Part shown: positions 7,393 through 14,791 of the stretch, piece after piece
Position numbering within the stretch: position 1 is the stretch's first letter
Layout: every line of letters starts with the position of its first letter
From: a virus
Length of the DNA stretch: 23,667 bases
Strand: one strand, 5' to 3'
Virus record (IMG/VR): IMGVR_UViG_3300021185_002745
Location: 1 to 23,667 of that record
Position numbers and translations under genes: made by a program
Notes under the pieces: generated by a model
Database searches by the model: none
What the model saw: only the letters and a program-made list of their open reading frames with translations
Told to the model about the DNA's origin: nothing

Positions 7393-7933
7393 TCCAGAAT
7401 ATACACCGTATTTAGATGCGTTAACGGAAGCAATGAAACTTACAATGGAAGATGAAAAAACAATATTCATCGGACAACAGATAGTTTATTATGGTAACCC
7501 AATGAGTAAAACAATTGAAGGTTTACCAAAAGAAAGAATGATAGAAACTCCAGTAATGGAAGAAACCCAAATGGGAATGACAATGGGATTGGCAATGACC
7601 GGTCACCGAGTTGTTACATTTTATCCAAGATGGGATTTTGTTATTCTTGCAGTTAATCAATTAATAAATCATTTAGATAAATTGGAAGCGATGTCTGATG
7701 GTGAATGGAAACCAAACGTAATTGTAAGAGTTGGTAAGGGTTCAGATAAACCATTAGACCCAGGTCATCAACATAAGGCAGATTATACAGATGCATTTAA
7801 ACAAATGGTTACGAATTGTACTATCGAAAAATTAGATACTGCTGAAAAGATTTTACCAGCATATGAAAGAGCATTATCTCAGGGTGGAATACATATATTA
7901 GTAGAGTATCCTGAATTGTATTATAAAAATTAA
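7385..7933 (+). CDS. Thiamine-diphosphate enzyme, E1 beta-like subunit
   Basis: A 182-residue protein corresponding to the pyrimidine-binding domain of E1 beta/transketolase central domains. YTPYLDALTEAMKLTM opens the domain. IETPVMEETQMGMTMGLAMTG (53-73) contains E59, aligned with the glutamate that activates the thiamine aminopyrimidine. GHRVVTFYPRWDFVILAVNQLINHLDKL (73-100) matches the conserved helix where the family reads mdF...dQivN. VIVRVGKGSDKPLDPGHQH (112-130) matches the loop after it. The C-terminal E1 beta transketolase-C domain (about 120 residues) is missing. With the alpha-like gene at 5767-6405 it would form a minimal heterotetrameric thiamine enzyme. The start overlaps the SDR gene by 8 bases (ATGAGTAG). 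Confidence 0.8.
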   Translation: MSSPEYTPYLDALTEAMKLTMEDEKTIFIGQQIVYYGNPMSKTIEGLPKERMIETPVMEETQMGMTMGLAMTGHRVVTFYPRWDFVILAVNQLINHLDKLEAMSDGEWKPNVIVRVGKGSDKPLDPGHQHKADYTDAFKQMVTNCTIEKLDTAEKILPAYERALSQGGIHILVEYPELYYKN

Positions 7934-7937
7934 AATT

Positions 7938-8078
7938 ATGACATTTTTAAAAAAAATATTTATTGTTCCTTATGTTTATATCAAAAGTTGGTATGTTCGA
8001 AGAAAATTAAAAAAACAATATAAGAAAAAATTAGAGGAATTGCGTAAACGAGACCCGTTTATCTACAAAAACCATTAA
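7938..8078 (+). CDS. Small basic conserved phage protein (46 aa)
   Basis: A 46-residue open frame from ATG 7938 to TAA 8076-8078, lying in what would otherwise be a gap before the polyprotein gene. The product opens with MTFLKKIFIVPYVYIKSWYV, a short hydrophobic or aromatic stretch. A highly basic helix with KKQYKKKLEELRKRDPF follows. I recall the ending KRDPFIYK from small proteins of marine T4-like phages, but no function is known to me. The hydrophobic start plus basic tail would suit membrane or nucleic-acid association (inference). There is no good ribosome-binding site; it starts 5 bases after the preceding stop, so coupling is likely. Confidence 0.6.
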   Translation: MTFLKKIFIVPYVYIKSWYVRRKLKKQYKKKLEELRKRDPFIYKNH

Positions 8079-8092
8079 TTATTTTTTCTTCC

Positions 8093-8101
8093 ATATTTAT
8101 A
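8093..8101 (+). promoter_or_regulatory. Candidate late promoter element ATATTTATA
   Basis: ATATTTATA lies in the 44-base gap before the polyprotein start at 8123, ending 22 bases upstream of the ATG. The same nine bases occur in the gaps before 14135, 17090 and 19320. T4 late promoters consist of a single -10 element, TATAAATA. This motif is its reverse complement extended by one base, so the recognition may be that of a divergent late sigma. No -35 element is seen. Confidence 0.5.
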
Positions 8102-8122
8102 TACTGATAAGGTATACCAGAT

Positions 8123-11100
8123 ATGAATGAACTTTCCAAATTTCTCGTAGAGAGTATAATGGGGGATGAAAATCCTATTAAAAAAACAGTAGTTATCTAT
8201 GTGGGTAGGTTTCAACCTATGCATAAAGGACACTATGGAACTTACCAGCACCTTGTAAAAAAGTTTGGTAAAGATAATGTGTATGTAGGTACATCTGATA
8301 AGGTACAATTACCTAAATCACCTTTTAACTTCAAAGAAAAGGTAAAAATTATGACTACTATGTTTGGAATTCCAAAATCCAAAATACATAGAGTTAAAAA
8401 TCCATACAAACCCACAGAAATTCTTAAAAAGTTTGATGAGAAAACAACTGCATTTGTAACTGTTGTTGGTGAGAAAGATAAAAGTAGATTAAGACCTGAT
8501 AATGGAAAATACTTTCAAACATATAAAGGAGACCCATCGGAAGGATATAGAGATAGAGGATATGTTTATGCAGCTCCAATGTCTGGTGGTTCAGTAAGTG
8601 GTACAGAAGTAAGAAATGGTTTATCAGTTGGTTCTGATGAACAGAAACAGAATTTCTTTAAGAAAAGAGCCTACGGAAAGTTTAATGCAACTATCTTTAG
8701 TATGATTACTGATAAACTCGATGAGGGAATTGAAATTTCTAAAGAGATGATTGAGGAGTGGTTGTTAAACGAAAGTTCTAAGATGGGAAGTGGTCAAGCA
8801 GATGATGGACCAAATTTCTTTTTTCCTAACTATGATGTGTTCTCTAAAATAAATGTAGATAGAGCAACACGAATCGGTTATGAGGTAATTGATATGATTA
8901 CTACTAGAGATATTGAAGATTTTTATGACCATCCAACATATCCAAATGGACCTGTTAAAGCAGTAACCCCATTTCCAGCAGGTGTACTTGGTACACAAAC
9001 TGCCGCTAACCAAGTTGATATCTATTCAAGTGATGCTTATTCTAAATGGTTTAAGCACGTAACTCGTAAAGCATCAATGGTTGGGTATGAATTAGTAAAA
9101 GGATTAGATACCAATAAGGATATCAAAGATGCATCATTAGATTCTCAAAAAGGTGATAAGAAATCACAAGAAGAATACGAAGCATCTTTAAATGAAAATA
9201 TAGTACTACCAATTAAGGTTGGAGATACTATTATGACTGGTAGATTTAAGAATAAGAAAACAGTTGTTAAAACAATCGGTAAAGATGAACATGGAATGCC
9301 AACAATCAATGGTAGAAAAGTGGTTACCTTTAGAATTGTACAAGAAGGATTATATTCTATACTTGAAGATGATGAAACGTTCACTGCTACAAACAAGAAA
9401 TCAGGAAAAACATCTGTATTCAAAACAAAGGATGCGAGAGATGGTGCTATAAAATCAGGTACTCATGAAAAATCATCAGATAATAAGGACTCTGATGATT
9501 CTGATAAAAAAGATAGTAAAGGAATTTTTAAGGGAAAGGATGGGGATTCTTTTAGAGATAGTTTACCAGATAATGACCCTGCAAAAAAAGATGCAAATAC
9601 TGATAAGGATGGATTTGCAACTGATATTAAGATAGATATACCAACTAATGTTGTTTCTCCTAGTGATATCATAAAAAAGAGAAGAGATAATACTAAAAAG
9701 AAAATTAAAGAATATTTTCCAAAGTTAAAATCCGAAGAAAAGAAATACTTTAGTGATGTAGTAAAAAATCCAGATGCAGTAAAACGAAGTTTTATTGATA
9801 AACTAAAAGATAAAACTAAAGGTGCGGGAAAGGCAATTAAAGATGGTCTTAAACACGAGTATCATGAATTTAAAAAAGCAGGTGGTGCATTAAAAGAACT
9901 TGGTAGTGGTAAAAAATATAAAGAGTTAGAGGATGACCAAAAGAAAGCTCTAAAGTTAGTAGGAAAGAGTATTTTAATCACAGGAGCATTTGCTGCCAGT
10001 GGTGGAGTTGCCGGAACGGTTACTGGAGTTGCAAAACTTGCTGGATTGACAATGGCAGAACTTGTACCTCATGTTGCTATTGAAACAATATTAAAAGGAG
10101 TAGGTAGAGCTGCTATATTTGCAGATGAAGACCAAGAACTAGAAGCGGATTTAAATAAATTTTCTGAATTGATAATAAAAGAATTAGAAAACGTTGAAGT
10201 ATCTAATGAAATGTTATCAACTGCTCTTATTAAGTTTACTCAATCAGAAGAAGAATCTGTTAACGAAATCGCAGGAACAAACATTAAATGTGAAAAATGT
10301 AATCACTCATGGGATATTGAATCTGATGATAGTGAAAAATATTTATGTCATTCATGTGGATGGGATTCTCAGAAACAAGAATATGATTTCGATGCATTTG
10401 ATTCGTGGCAAGAAAAAATGGGTTTAAATGAATCTAAAAATTTTAAACTAAGAGTACCATCGGATATTGTTAAACTACAAAAGCAATTTAAAAAAAACGG
10501 TAAAAAGCTTTATATAGTAGGTGGAGCAGTTAGAGATGCTATTTTAGGTAAATCCCCAAAAGATTTTGATTTGGCAACTGATGCTAAACCAGAAGAAACA
10601 ATGAAGATTGGTAAAGATGGTGGTTTCAAAACATCACAAGATGTGGGTACTGGAATGGGATTAGGAATTGTAATCGTTGGTGGACATGAAGTTGCAACAT
10701 TTAGAAAGGATATTGGAAAAGGTAGAAGACCTGATTCGGTAGAGTACACAGATATTGAAGGAGATGTAAAACGAAGAGATTTAACTATAAATGCTTTATT
10801 CTATGATATTGAAAGAAAAGAAATAGTTGATTTAGTTGGTGGAATTGCAGACCTTAAAAAGAAAAACATTAGAACAGTTGGAAATGCTGTTGAGAGATTT
10901 GATGAAGACCCATTAAGAAAATTAAGAGCTTTAAGATTTCAATCAAGAATGGGTGGTCGTTTAGATAAGGAGTTATTAGATGCACTACAAAAAGACCCAT
11001 CACTTAAATCACTTCCAGCTGAAAGAATTAGAGATGAATTTGTAAAATCACTTAAAACATCAAAGGATACAAAGAAGTATATGGAGTTGTGTGATAAAAT

Positions 11101-14074
11101 TGGATTCACTTCTCAGATTTTACCAAATCTTAAAATAAATAAACCATATATTAAAACTACTGATTATATTGTATTCCTATCAGTACTTCTAAAAAAGAAT
11201 TCTCCAACATTATTAGGAAAACTATTAAATAAGTTATCATATACAAATGATGAAAAGAATGATATTGTATTTTTAGTATCATTGCAATATTTTAAACCAG
11301 AAGAAGTTGGTGTTTATAAAAAACTACAAAAAAGAACTTCACTTTCCGATAACCAAATAGTAGATTTTGGTAAATTGATTGGAAAGGATATGAAGAAGTT
11401 CGTAAACTTTAAATTATCAGTTGGTGGAAATGATGTACCATCTGATATCAAAGGTGCAGAAATTGGATTGTGGATAAAAAATAAAGAAAGAGAAAATTTC
11501 TTAAATGAAATGCCAATGTCTGATTTACAAAAGATTGATAAGTTTGCAGATAAACAATTAAATCCAGTAGATACAGTTCTTACAGGTAAACATTTCTTCG
11601 ATAGGTTAAATGACCCAAGAAACGGAAAGGAAATATCACAAGCCGAATTAATTGGATTCTTTAAAAGATTAGGAAAAAAGAAAAAAGAGTTTGTAAAATT
11701 TCTTAATCAATATAATCAAATTGTAGTAAAGGATAATAGAACAAACCTTAATATTCCATTTATGAAACAAGCGAATAAACTAATCGCTAAAACCATAATG
11801 AGAAAAAATGATTTTAAATCATCAGATGCAAAATACACAATAGAATCTGAGGAGTTAGATGAACGAGGTAAGATGAGACCTGCTGATAGATTGAGAAGAA
11901 AAGCAGCAATGGCAGGAAAGAGTAAAGAAATTGCTAGAAGAAGAGCAAGAACAATGAAACGTAGAAAACCTCTTTCTAAACTCAAGAAGATTGCATACAA
12001 GATGGCATATAGACAAGTTTATGCTGAGTTCATGGAAGAATTATATCCTGGTGTTAAGAAAGCTGATTTATCTATTGCACAAACTCAAGTAGTTCATAAG
12101 AATGTAGTAAGAAAAAAAGGAAGAGTTAGAAAAAGAGCTAAATTCAGATTCTTACCAGCATTAAGAGCAAAGGAAGTTGAAAAATTTGAAAAAAAGAATG
12201 AGGATATTTTAGACCAAGCATTTCTAAAAGCAAAACCAGTTAAAGAAGGATTAAAGGAATTGGGAATAAAAGATTTCAAATCATTATTTAAAAAGATGCC
12301 TTCTGATTTACAAAAGAGAGTTTACAACCTAAAGAACTTTGGTCAAAGAGTAGATAAACATCCAGAGGGTAATGTTCTTAAACATACTATTATGGTTGTG
12401 AATCGTTCAATCAAAGAAGATGATATTGATATTGCAATAGCAGCAATGTTCCATGATATAGGAAAAGATGAAACTGCGGGTATTCACCCAAAGAAAGGAC
12501 ACATCACACACTTTGGACATGAAAAAGTATCTGCTTCTTTAGTAAAGAAGTATAAAAAGTTTATAGAATCAGTTGGTGGTAATGCTGCAAATGTATTTTA
12601 CATTGTTAAAAACCACATGAGATATAAACAACTATCTGATATGAGACCTGCAAAGCAAGATAAACTAAAATCATTCAGAGCATTTGATAAATTAGGTAAA
12701 TTCTCTAAACACGATAAAGGTGGGTTGGGTGAAAATAAAGAAAGTAAAAATATGGATAGTATAGAACAGATAATAAGTGATATCGATAATAAGTTAGTTG
12801 AAATGTTTTTACCAAACACTAAAACACCACAACAACTAATCAAAGAAAACATAAACGAATCTAACTTACTCCAAGAAGGTGGTGCGTATGGACATATGTC
12901 TCATCCATTTGATACTGATATCAATTTAACCTTTGGACAACTTAAAGATATCGTAAATCGTGCACTCGAAGGTACACTTGAGTTCACAAGAGAGAAAACA
13001 GATGGTCAAGCATTAGCTATTTCATGGAGAGATGGTAGGTTAGTAGCAGCGAGGAACAAAGGACACCTAAAGAACAGAGGTGAGAATGCTTTAGATATCA
13101 AAGGTGTATCAGATAAGTTCCAAGGTAGAGGTGGATTGAGTGATGCTTACAATTATGCAATGAAAGACCTTTCAAATGCTATTAAATCGTTATCGGATAA
13201 ACAAAGAGATAAGGTATTTAAACAAGGTGCGTGTTTTATGAACCTTGAAGTGATATACCCAACATCAGTAAACGTTATTCCTTATGGTCAAGCGTTACTT
13301 GTGTTCCATGGTACTATGGAATTCAACATGGATGGTGTTGCAATCGGAGAGAATGGTGAATCAGCAAGAGTATTAGCTGGTATGATTAAACAAGTTAACA
13401 AAGATGTACAAGATAATTACACTATTCAAGGACCTCCTATTGTAAAATTACCAAAATCACAAGATTTATCTAAGAAACGTAGTAAATACTCATCACAGAT
13501 ATCTAAATTACAAAAAGAATTTAGTTTAAAGGATACTGATGGTGTTGCTGATTATCACCAAGGGTGGTGGTCACAATGGGTTGATAAGAATTCACCTACA
13601 TCACTTGATAACAAAACCAAAATGGGGTTAGTTAAGAGATGGGCGTTCATGGATAAAGGATTTAGATTAGATAAAAAGAACTTTAGTGATGAAAAAACAT
13701 TAGAGTGGGCTAAAAAAACAGATAAAGAAGACCAAAAGAAGATTGGTAAGAAGAACTTAATGAAGTTTGAACAAATATTCTTAGGCTTGGGTGCAGAAGT
13801 GTTAGAGTTTACCTCATCTGCACTAACAGTTAACGCTGATTCAGCAGTTCGTGATATGAAAAAACGAATTGATAAGACAATTAAAGATGTTAGGAAATCA
13901 GGTGACCCAAAAAAGATAGAAAAACTTAAATTGGAACTTGGTAGATTACAATCTATTGGTGGTTCTAAGAAAATTGTACCAAATGAAGGTATTGTATTCT
14001 TATATAAAGGAAATACTTTTAAACTTACAGGTACATTCGCATCCGTAAATCAGATACTCGGTATTTTCTTCTAA
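8123..14074 (+). CDS. Giant multidomain capsid-cargo polyprotein: NMNAT-like, CCA-adding, HD and ligase-like domains
   Basis: A single uninterrupted frame of 1983 codons. Order by residue: leader MNELSKFLVE (1-10); HxGH nucleotidyltransferase (about 20-215); unknown module with two GYE(V/L) helices (218-358); small module VGDTIMTGRFKNKK (366-379) to about 405; module shared with the protein at 22055 (418-450); acidic/Lys linker; Gly-rich hydrophobic helices (609-665); zinc ribbon C723/C726/C742/C745; CCA-adding-type domain (771-1129); phage module HFFDRLNDPRN (1157-1167); very basic segment (1250-1345); HD domain (1380-1535); KTDG ligase-like domain (1586-1983). LNE ends at residues 217, 358, 770 and 1129 and INE at 1579 fall at domain borders, and LVE ends at 10. 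They fit the (I/L)xE preference of T4 prohead protease, encoded here at 21273. A weak AAGG precedes the ATG by 10 bases. Packaging and cleavage are inferred. Confidence 0.85.
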   Translation: MNELSKFLVESIMGDENPIKKTVVIYVGRFQPMHKGHYGTYQHLVKKFGKDNVYVGTSDKVQLPKSPFNFKEKVKIMTTMFGIPKSKIHRVKNPYKPTEILKKFDEKTTAFVTVVGEKDKSRLRPDNGKYFQTYKGDPSEGYRDRGYVYAAPMSGGSVSGTEVRNGLSVGSDEQKQNFFKKRAYGKFNATIFSMITDKLDEGIEISKEMIEEWLLNESSKMGSGQADDGPNFFFPNYDVFSKINVDRATRIGYEVIDMITTRDIEDFYDHPTYPNGPVKAVTPFPAGVLGTQTAANQVDIYSSDAYSKWFKHVTRKASMVGYELVKGLDTNKDIKDASLDSQKGDKKSQEEYEASLNENIVLPIKVGDTIMTGRFKNKKTVVKTIGKDEHGMPTINGRKVVTFRIVQEGLYSILEDDETFTATNKKSGKTSVFKTKDARDGAIKSGTHEKSSDNKDSDDSDKKDSKGIFKGKDGDSFRDSLPDNDPAKKDANTDKDGFATDIKIDIPTNVVSPSDIIKKRRDNTKKKIKEYFPKLKSEEKKYFSDVVKNPDAVKRSFIDKLKDKTKGAGKAIKDGLKHEYHEFKKAGGALKELGSGKKYKELEDDQKKALKLVGKSILITGAFAASGGVAGTVTGVAKLAGLTMAELVPHVAIETILKGVGRAAIFADEDQELEADLNKFSELIIKELENVEVSNEMLSTALIKFTQSEEESVNEIAGTNIKCEKCNHSWDIESDDSEKYLCHSCGWDSQKQEYDFDAFDSWQEKMGLNESKNFKLRVPSDIVKLQKQFKKNGKKLYIVGGAVRDAILGKSPKDFDLATDAKPEETMKIGKDGGFKTSQDVGTGMGLGIVIVGGHEVATFRKDIGKGRRPDSVEYTDIEGDVKRRDLTINALFYDIERKEIVDLVGGIADLKKKNIRTVGNAVERFDEDPLRKLRALRFQSRMGGRLDKELLDALQKDPSLKSLPAERIRDEFVKSLKTSKDTKKYMELCDKIGFTSQILPNLKINKPYIKTTDYIVFLSVLLKKNSPTLLGKLLNKLSYTNDEKNDIVFLVSLQYFKPEEVGVYKKLQKRTSLSDNQIVDFGKLIGKDMKKFVNFKLSVGGNDVPSDIKGAEIGLWIKNKERENFLNEMPMSDLQKIDKFADKQLNPVDTVLTGKHFFDRLNDPRNGKEISQAELIGFFKRLGKKKKEFVKFLNQYNQIVVKDNRTNLNIPFMKQANKLIAKTIMRKNDFKSSDAKYTIESEELDERGKMRPADRLRRKAAMAGKSKEIARRRARTMKRRKPLSKLKKIAYKMAYRQVYAEFMEELYPGVKKADLSIAQTQVVHKNVVRKKGRVRKRAKFRFLPALRAKEVEKFEKKNEDILDQAFLKAKPVKEGLKELGIKDFKSLFKKMPSDLQKRVYNLKNFGQRVDKHPEGNVLKHTIMVVNRSIKEDDIDIAIAAMFHDIGKDETAGIHPKKGHITHFGHEKVSASLVKKYKKFIESVGGNAANVFYIVKNHMRYKQLSDMRPAKQDKLKSFRAFDKLGKFSKHDKGGLGENKESKNMDSIEQIISDIDNKLVEMFLPNTKTPQQLIKENINESNLLQEGGAYGHMSHPFDTDINLTFGQLKDIVNRALEGTLEFTREKTDGQALAISWRDGRLVAARNKGHLKNRGENALDIKGVSDKFQGRGGLSDAYNYAMKDLSNAIKSLSDKQRDKVFKQGACFMNLEVIYPTSVNVIPYGQALLVFHGTMEFNMDGVAIGENGESARVLAGMIKQVNKDVQDNYTIQGPPIVKLPKSQDLSKKRSKYSSQISKLQKEFSLKDTDGVADYHQGWWSQWVDKNSPTSLDNKTKMGLVKRWAFMDKGFRLDKKNFSDEKTLEWAKKTDKEDQKKIGKKNLMKFEQIFLGLGAEVLEFTSSALTVNADSAVRDMKKRIDKTIKDVRKSGDPKKIEKLKLELGRLQSIGGSKKIVPNEGIVFLYKGNTFKLTGTFASVNQILGIFF
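8153..8773 (+). other. Domain: HxGH nucleotidyltransferase (NMNAT/cytidylyltransferase-like)
   Basis: Residues 11-217 of the polyprotein. VIYVGRFQPMHKGHYG (24-39) is the classic GRFQPxHxGH start of NadM/NatV-type NMN adenylyltransferases, with H34 and H37 contacting the nucleotide phosphates. SGTEVRNGL (159-167) matches the C-terminal ISSTxxR-type motif, and VVGEKDKSRL (114-123) precedes it. These enzymes transfer a nucleotidyl group, for example AMP to NMN to make NAD. The exact substrate is uncertain. It is bounded by LVE10 and LNE217, both plausible prohead-protease sites. Confidence 0.75.
9374..9472 (+). repeat. Module copy 1 (shared with 22088-22186)
   Basis: Polyprotein residues 418-450, with pattern ETxTAxNKxSGxxSVFKxKDARDxAxKxGTHxK. 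About 23 of 33 residues are identical to residues 12-44 of the protein at 22055-23425. In both proteins the module starts two or three residues after an (I/L)xE tripeptide (ILE415 here, LNE10 there) and runs into an Asp/Ser/Lys-rich linker. It appears to be a transferable module rather than a nucleotide repeat. Confidence 0.75.
10289..10357 (+). other. Domain: zinc ribbon
   Basis: Polyprotein residues 723-745 hold C723-x2-C726 and C742-x2-C745, separated by 15 residues, in IKCEKCNHSW and YLCHSCGWDS. This is a treble-clef/ribbon-like zinc site. It precedes LNE770 and follows VNE715, so it could be released as a roughly 55-residue peptide. A nucleic-acid or protein contact role is likely but not shown. 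Confidence 0.75.
10433..11509 (+). other. Domain: CCA-adding/poly(A) polymerase-type nucleotidyltransferase
   Basis: Polyprotein residues 771-1129, bounded by LNE770 and LNE1129. All core class II tRNA nucleotidyltransferase motifs are visible. YIVGGAVRD is at 797-805. DFDLAT (814-819) holds metal-binding D814 and D816. RRDLTINALFYD is at 884-895, and DLVGGIADL at 903-911. EDPLRKLRALRF (928-939) and PAERIRDEF (965-973) follow. The family adds CCA or A residues to RNA 3' ends, chiefly tRNA. The catalytic residues look intact, so activity is expected. The HD domain that follows this head directly in E. coli Cca is here displaced by about 250 residues. Confidence 0.88.
12260..12727 (+). other. 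Domain: HD phosphohydrolase
   Basis: Polyprotein residues about 1380-1535. VLKHTIMVV provides H1421 and AMFHDIGKDET the H1444-D1445 doublet. HITHFGHEKVSA supplies further histidines (H1460, H1463, H1466). VKNHMRYK (H1498) and FSKHDKGG (D1531) complete the usual HD metal set. HD proteins hydrolyse phosphomonoesters or phosphodiesters; the HD domain of bacterial Cca has phosphatase and 2',3'-cyclic phosphodiesterase activity. LGE1537 and INE1579 separate it from the ligase-like domain. Confidence 0.82.
12878..14074 (+). other. Domain: KTDG ligase-like nucleotidyltransferase
   Basis: Polyprotein residues 1586-1983, following LQE1585. EKTDGQALAISWRDG (1624-1638) looks like ligase motif I (KxDG), with K1625 as the lysine that would be adenylated. 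AARNKGHLKN is at 1642-1651. FMNLEVIYP (1705-1713, E1709) is placed like motif III. NEGIVFLYKGNTFKLTG (1954-1970) resembles motifs IV and V. The overall order fits covalent nucleotidyltransferases (DNA/RNA ligases, capping enzymes). I recall this domain as a conserved, uncharacterised phage family, so activity is inferred from motifs only. Confidence 0.65.
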
Positions 14075-14098
14075 AAATTTCGGTTTCTCTATTTTTAT

Positions 14099-14107
14099 AT
14101 ATTTATA
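14099..14107 (+). promoter_or_regulatory. Candidate late promoter element ATATTTATA
   Basis: In the 60-base gap after the polyprotein stop, ATATTTATA ends 28 bases before the ATG at 14135. The surrounding bases read TATATATTTATATAC. It would start the DNA-packaging gene block. No hairpin terminator is visible between the polyprotein stop and this element. Confidence 0.5.
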
Positions 14108-14134
14108 TACAACAATATAACCTAATGTATAATA

Positions 14135-14791
14135 ATGGGTAAAGAATTTAAGAAGAAGTATATGCATCCAACTCGTAGAAAGTTGGTAGATATGGTAGAA
14201 ACTGGAAAGTATGATAAAAATACTACCGTTGGTTATACCAAGAAGGAAGAAGCTCGTAATGTTGGTGATGTTTGGGAAGATGAACATAACAAATATGAGA
14301 AAAAAGAAGGATATGTTTTAAAGACGGGTAAAAATTCCGAAGCGTTACAAGAAATTAGAAAATATTTAGCAGAAAAATCAAAATGTAATAATTCTGATTG
14401 TAAAACAATATCTAAATCTGAAAAAGATTTAAAGTTTATTCAAAATAACGGATTTTGTATAAATTGTACTGTTGATAGAGAACATGATTTAAGAACTGCT
14501 GGTGTATTTGAAGAATATCAGAATTATAAGGTATGGACTCGTATGATTGTATTTGGTAAAACAAAATTAGAAGAACTAAAACAATCTTTGTTAGATGTTA
14601 GACCTTTTTATGAGTATGTAAATGAAAATGGTAGTACCGAAAGATGGGATTTACCAAATTCAGTTGAAGATACTAAAAAAGAAATTCAAGACATGATAAA
14701 TACCGGAGAAGGTGAAATTACTGAACTTGAATCGAAACGTAATTTAGCGTTTGATGTATTAAAGGAGAAAAACTATGAGCATTATATTTAG
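14135..14791 (+). CDS. Conserved phage protein with zinc-finger-like cysteines, upstream of terminase
   Basis: A 218-residue soluble protein. The N-terminus, KYMHPTRRKLVDMVETGKYD followed by VGDVWEDE, is basic, then acidic. A C84-x4-C89 pair and C108-x2-C111 form a probable zinc site. A conserved-looking KVWTRMIVFGKTK (132-144) precedes a helical acidic C-terminus. I recall similar proteins in marine T4-like phages without known function. Location just ahead of terminase makes a small-terminase or packaging-accessory role conceivable, but there is no direct motif for it. There is no clear Shine-Dalgarno before the ATG. The last 17 bases overlap the next gene. Confidence 0.75.
   Translation: MGKEFKKKYMHPTRRKLVDMVETGKYDKNTTVGYTKKEEARNVGDVWEDEHNKYEKKEGYVLKTGKNSEALQEIRKYLAEKSKCNNSDCKTISKSEKDLKFIQNNGFCINCTVDREHDLRTAGVFEEYQNYKVWTRMIVFGKTKLEELKQSLLDVRPFYEYVNENGSTERWDLPNSVEDTKKEIQDMINTGEGEITELESKRNLAFDVLKEKNYEHYI

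Noticed and set aside
7144-7470. 108-codon open frame on the - strand
   Set aside because: Antisense to the end of the SDR gene and the start of the E1 beta-like gene, both of which show clear family motifs; its product is an unremarkable Phe/Ser-rich string.
9463-12852. Several 60-95 codon - strand frames inside the polyprotein gene
   Set aside because: The polyprotein frame is supported by conserved motifs throughout; the antisense products lack motifs and ribosome sites.
14072-14098. Transcription terminator after the polyprotein gene
   Set aside because: AT-rich with a T-run (ATTTTTAT) but no stem of useful stability before it.
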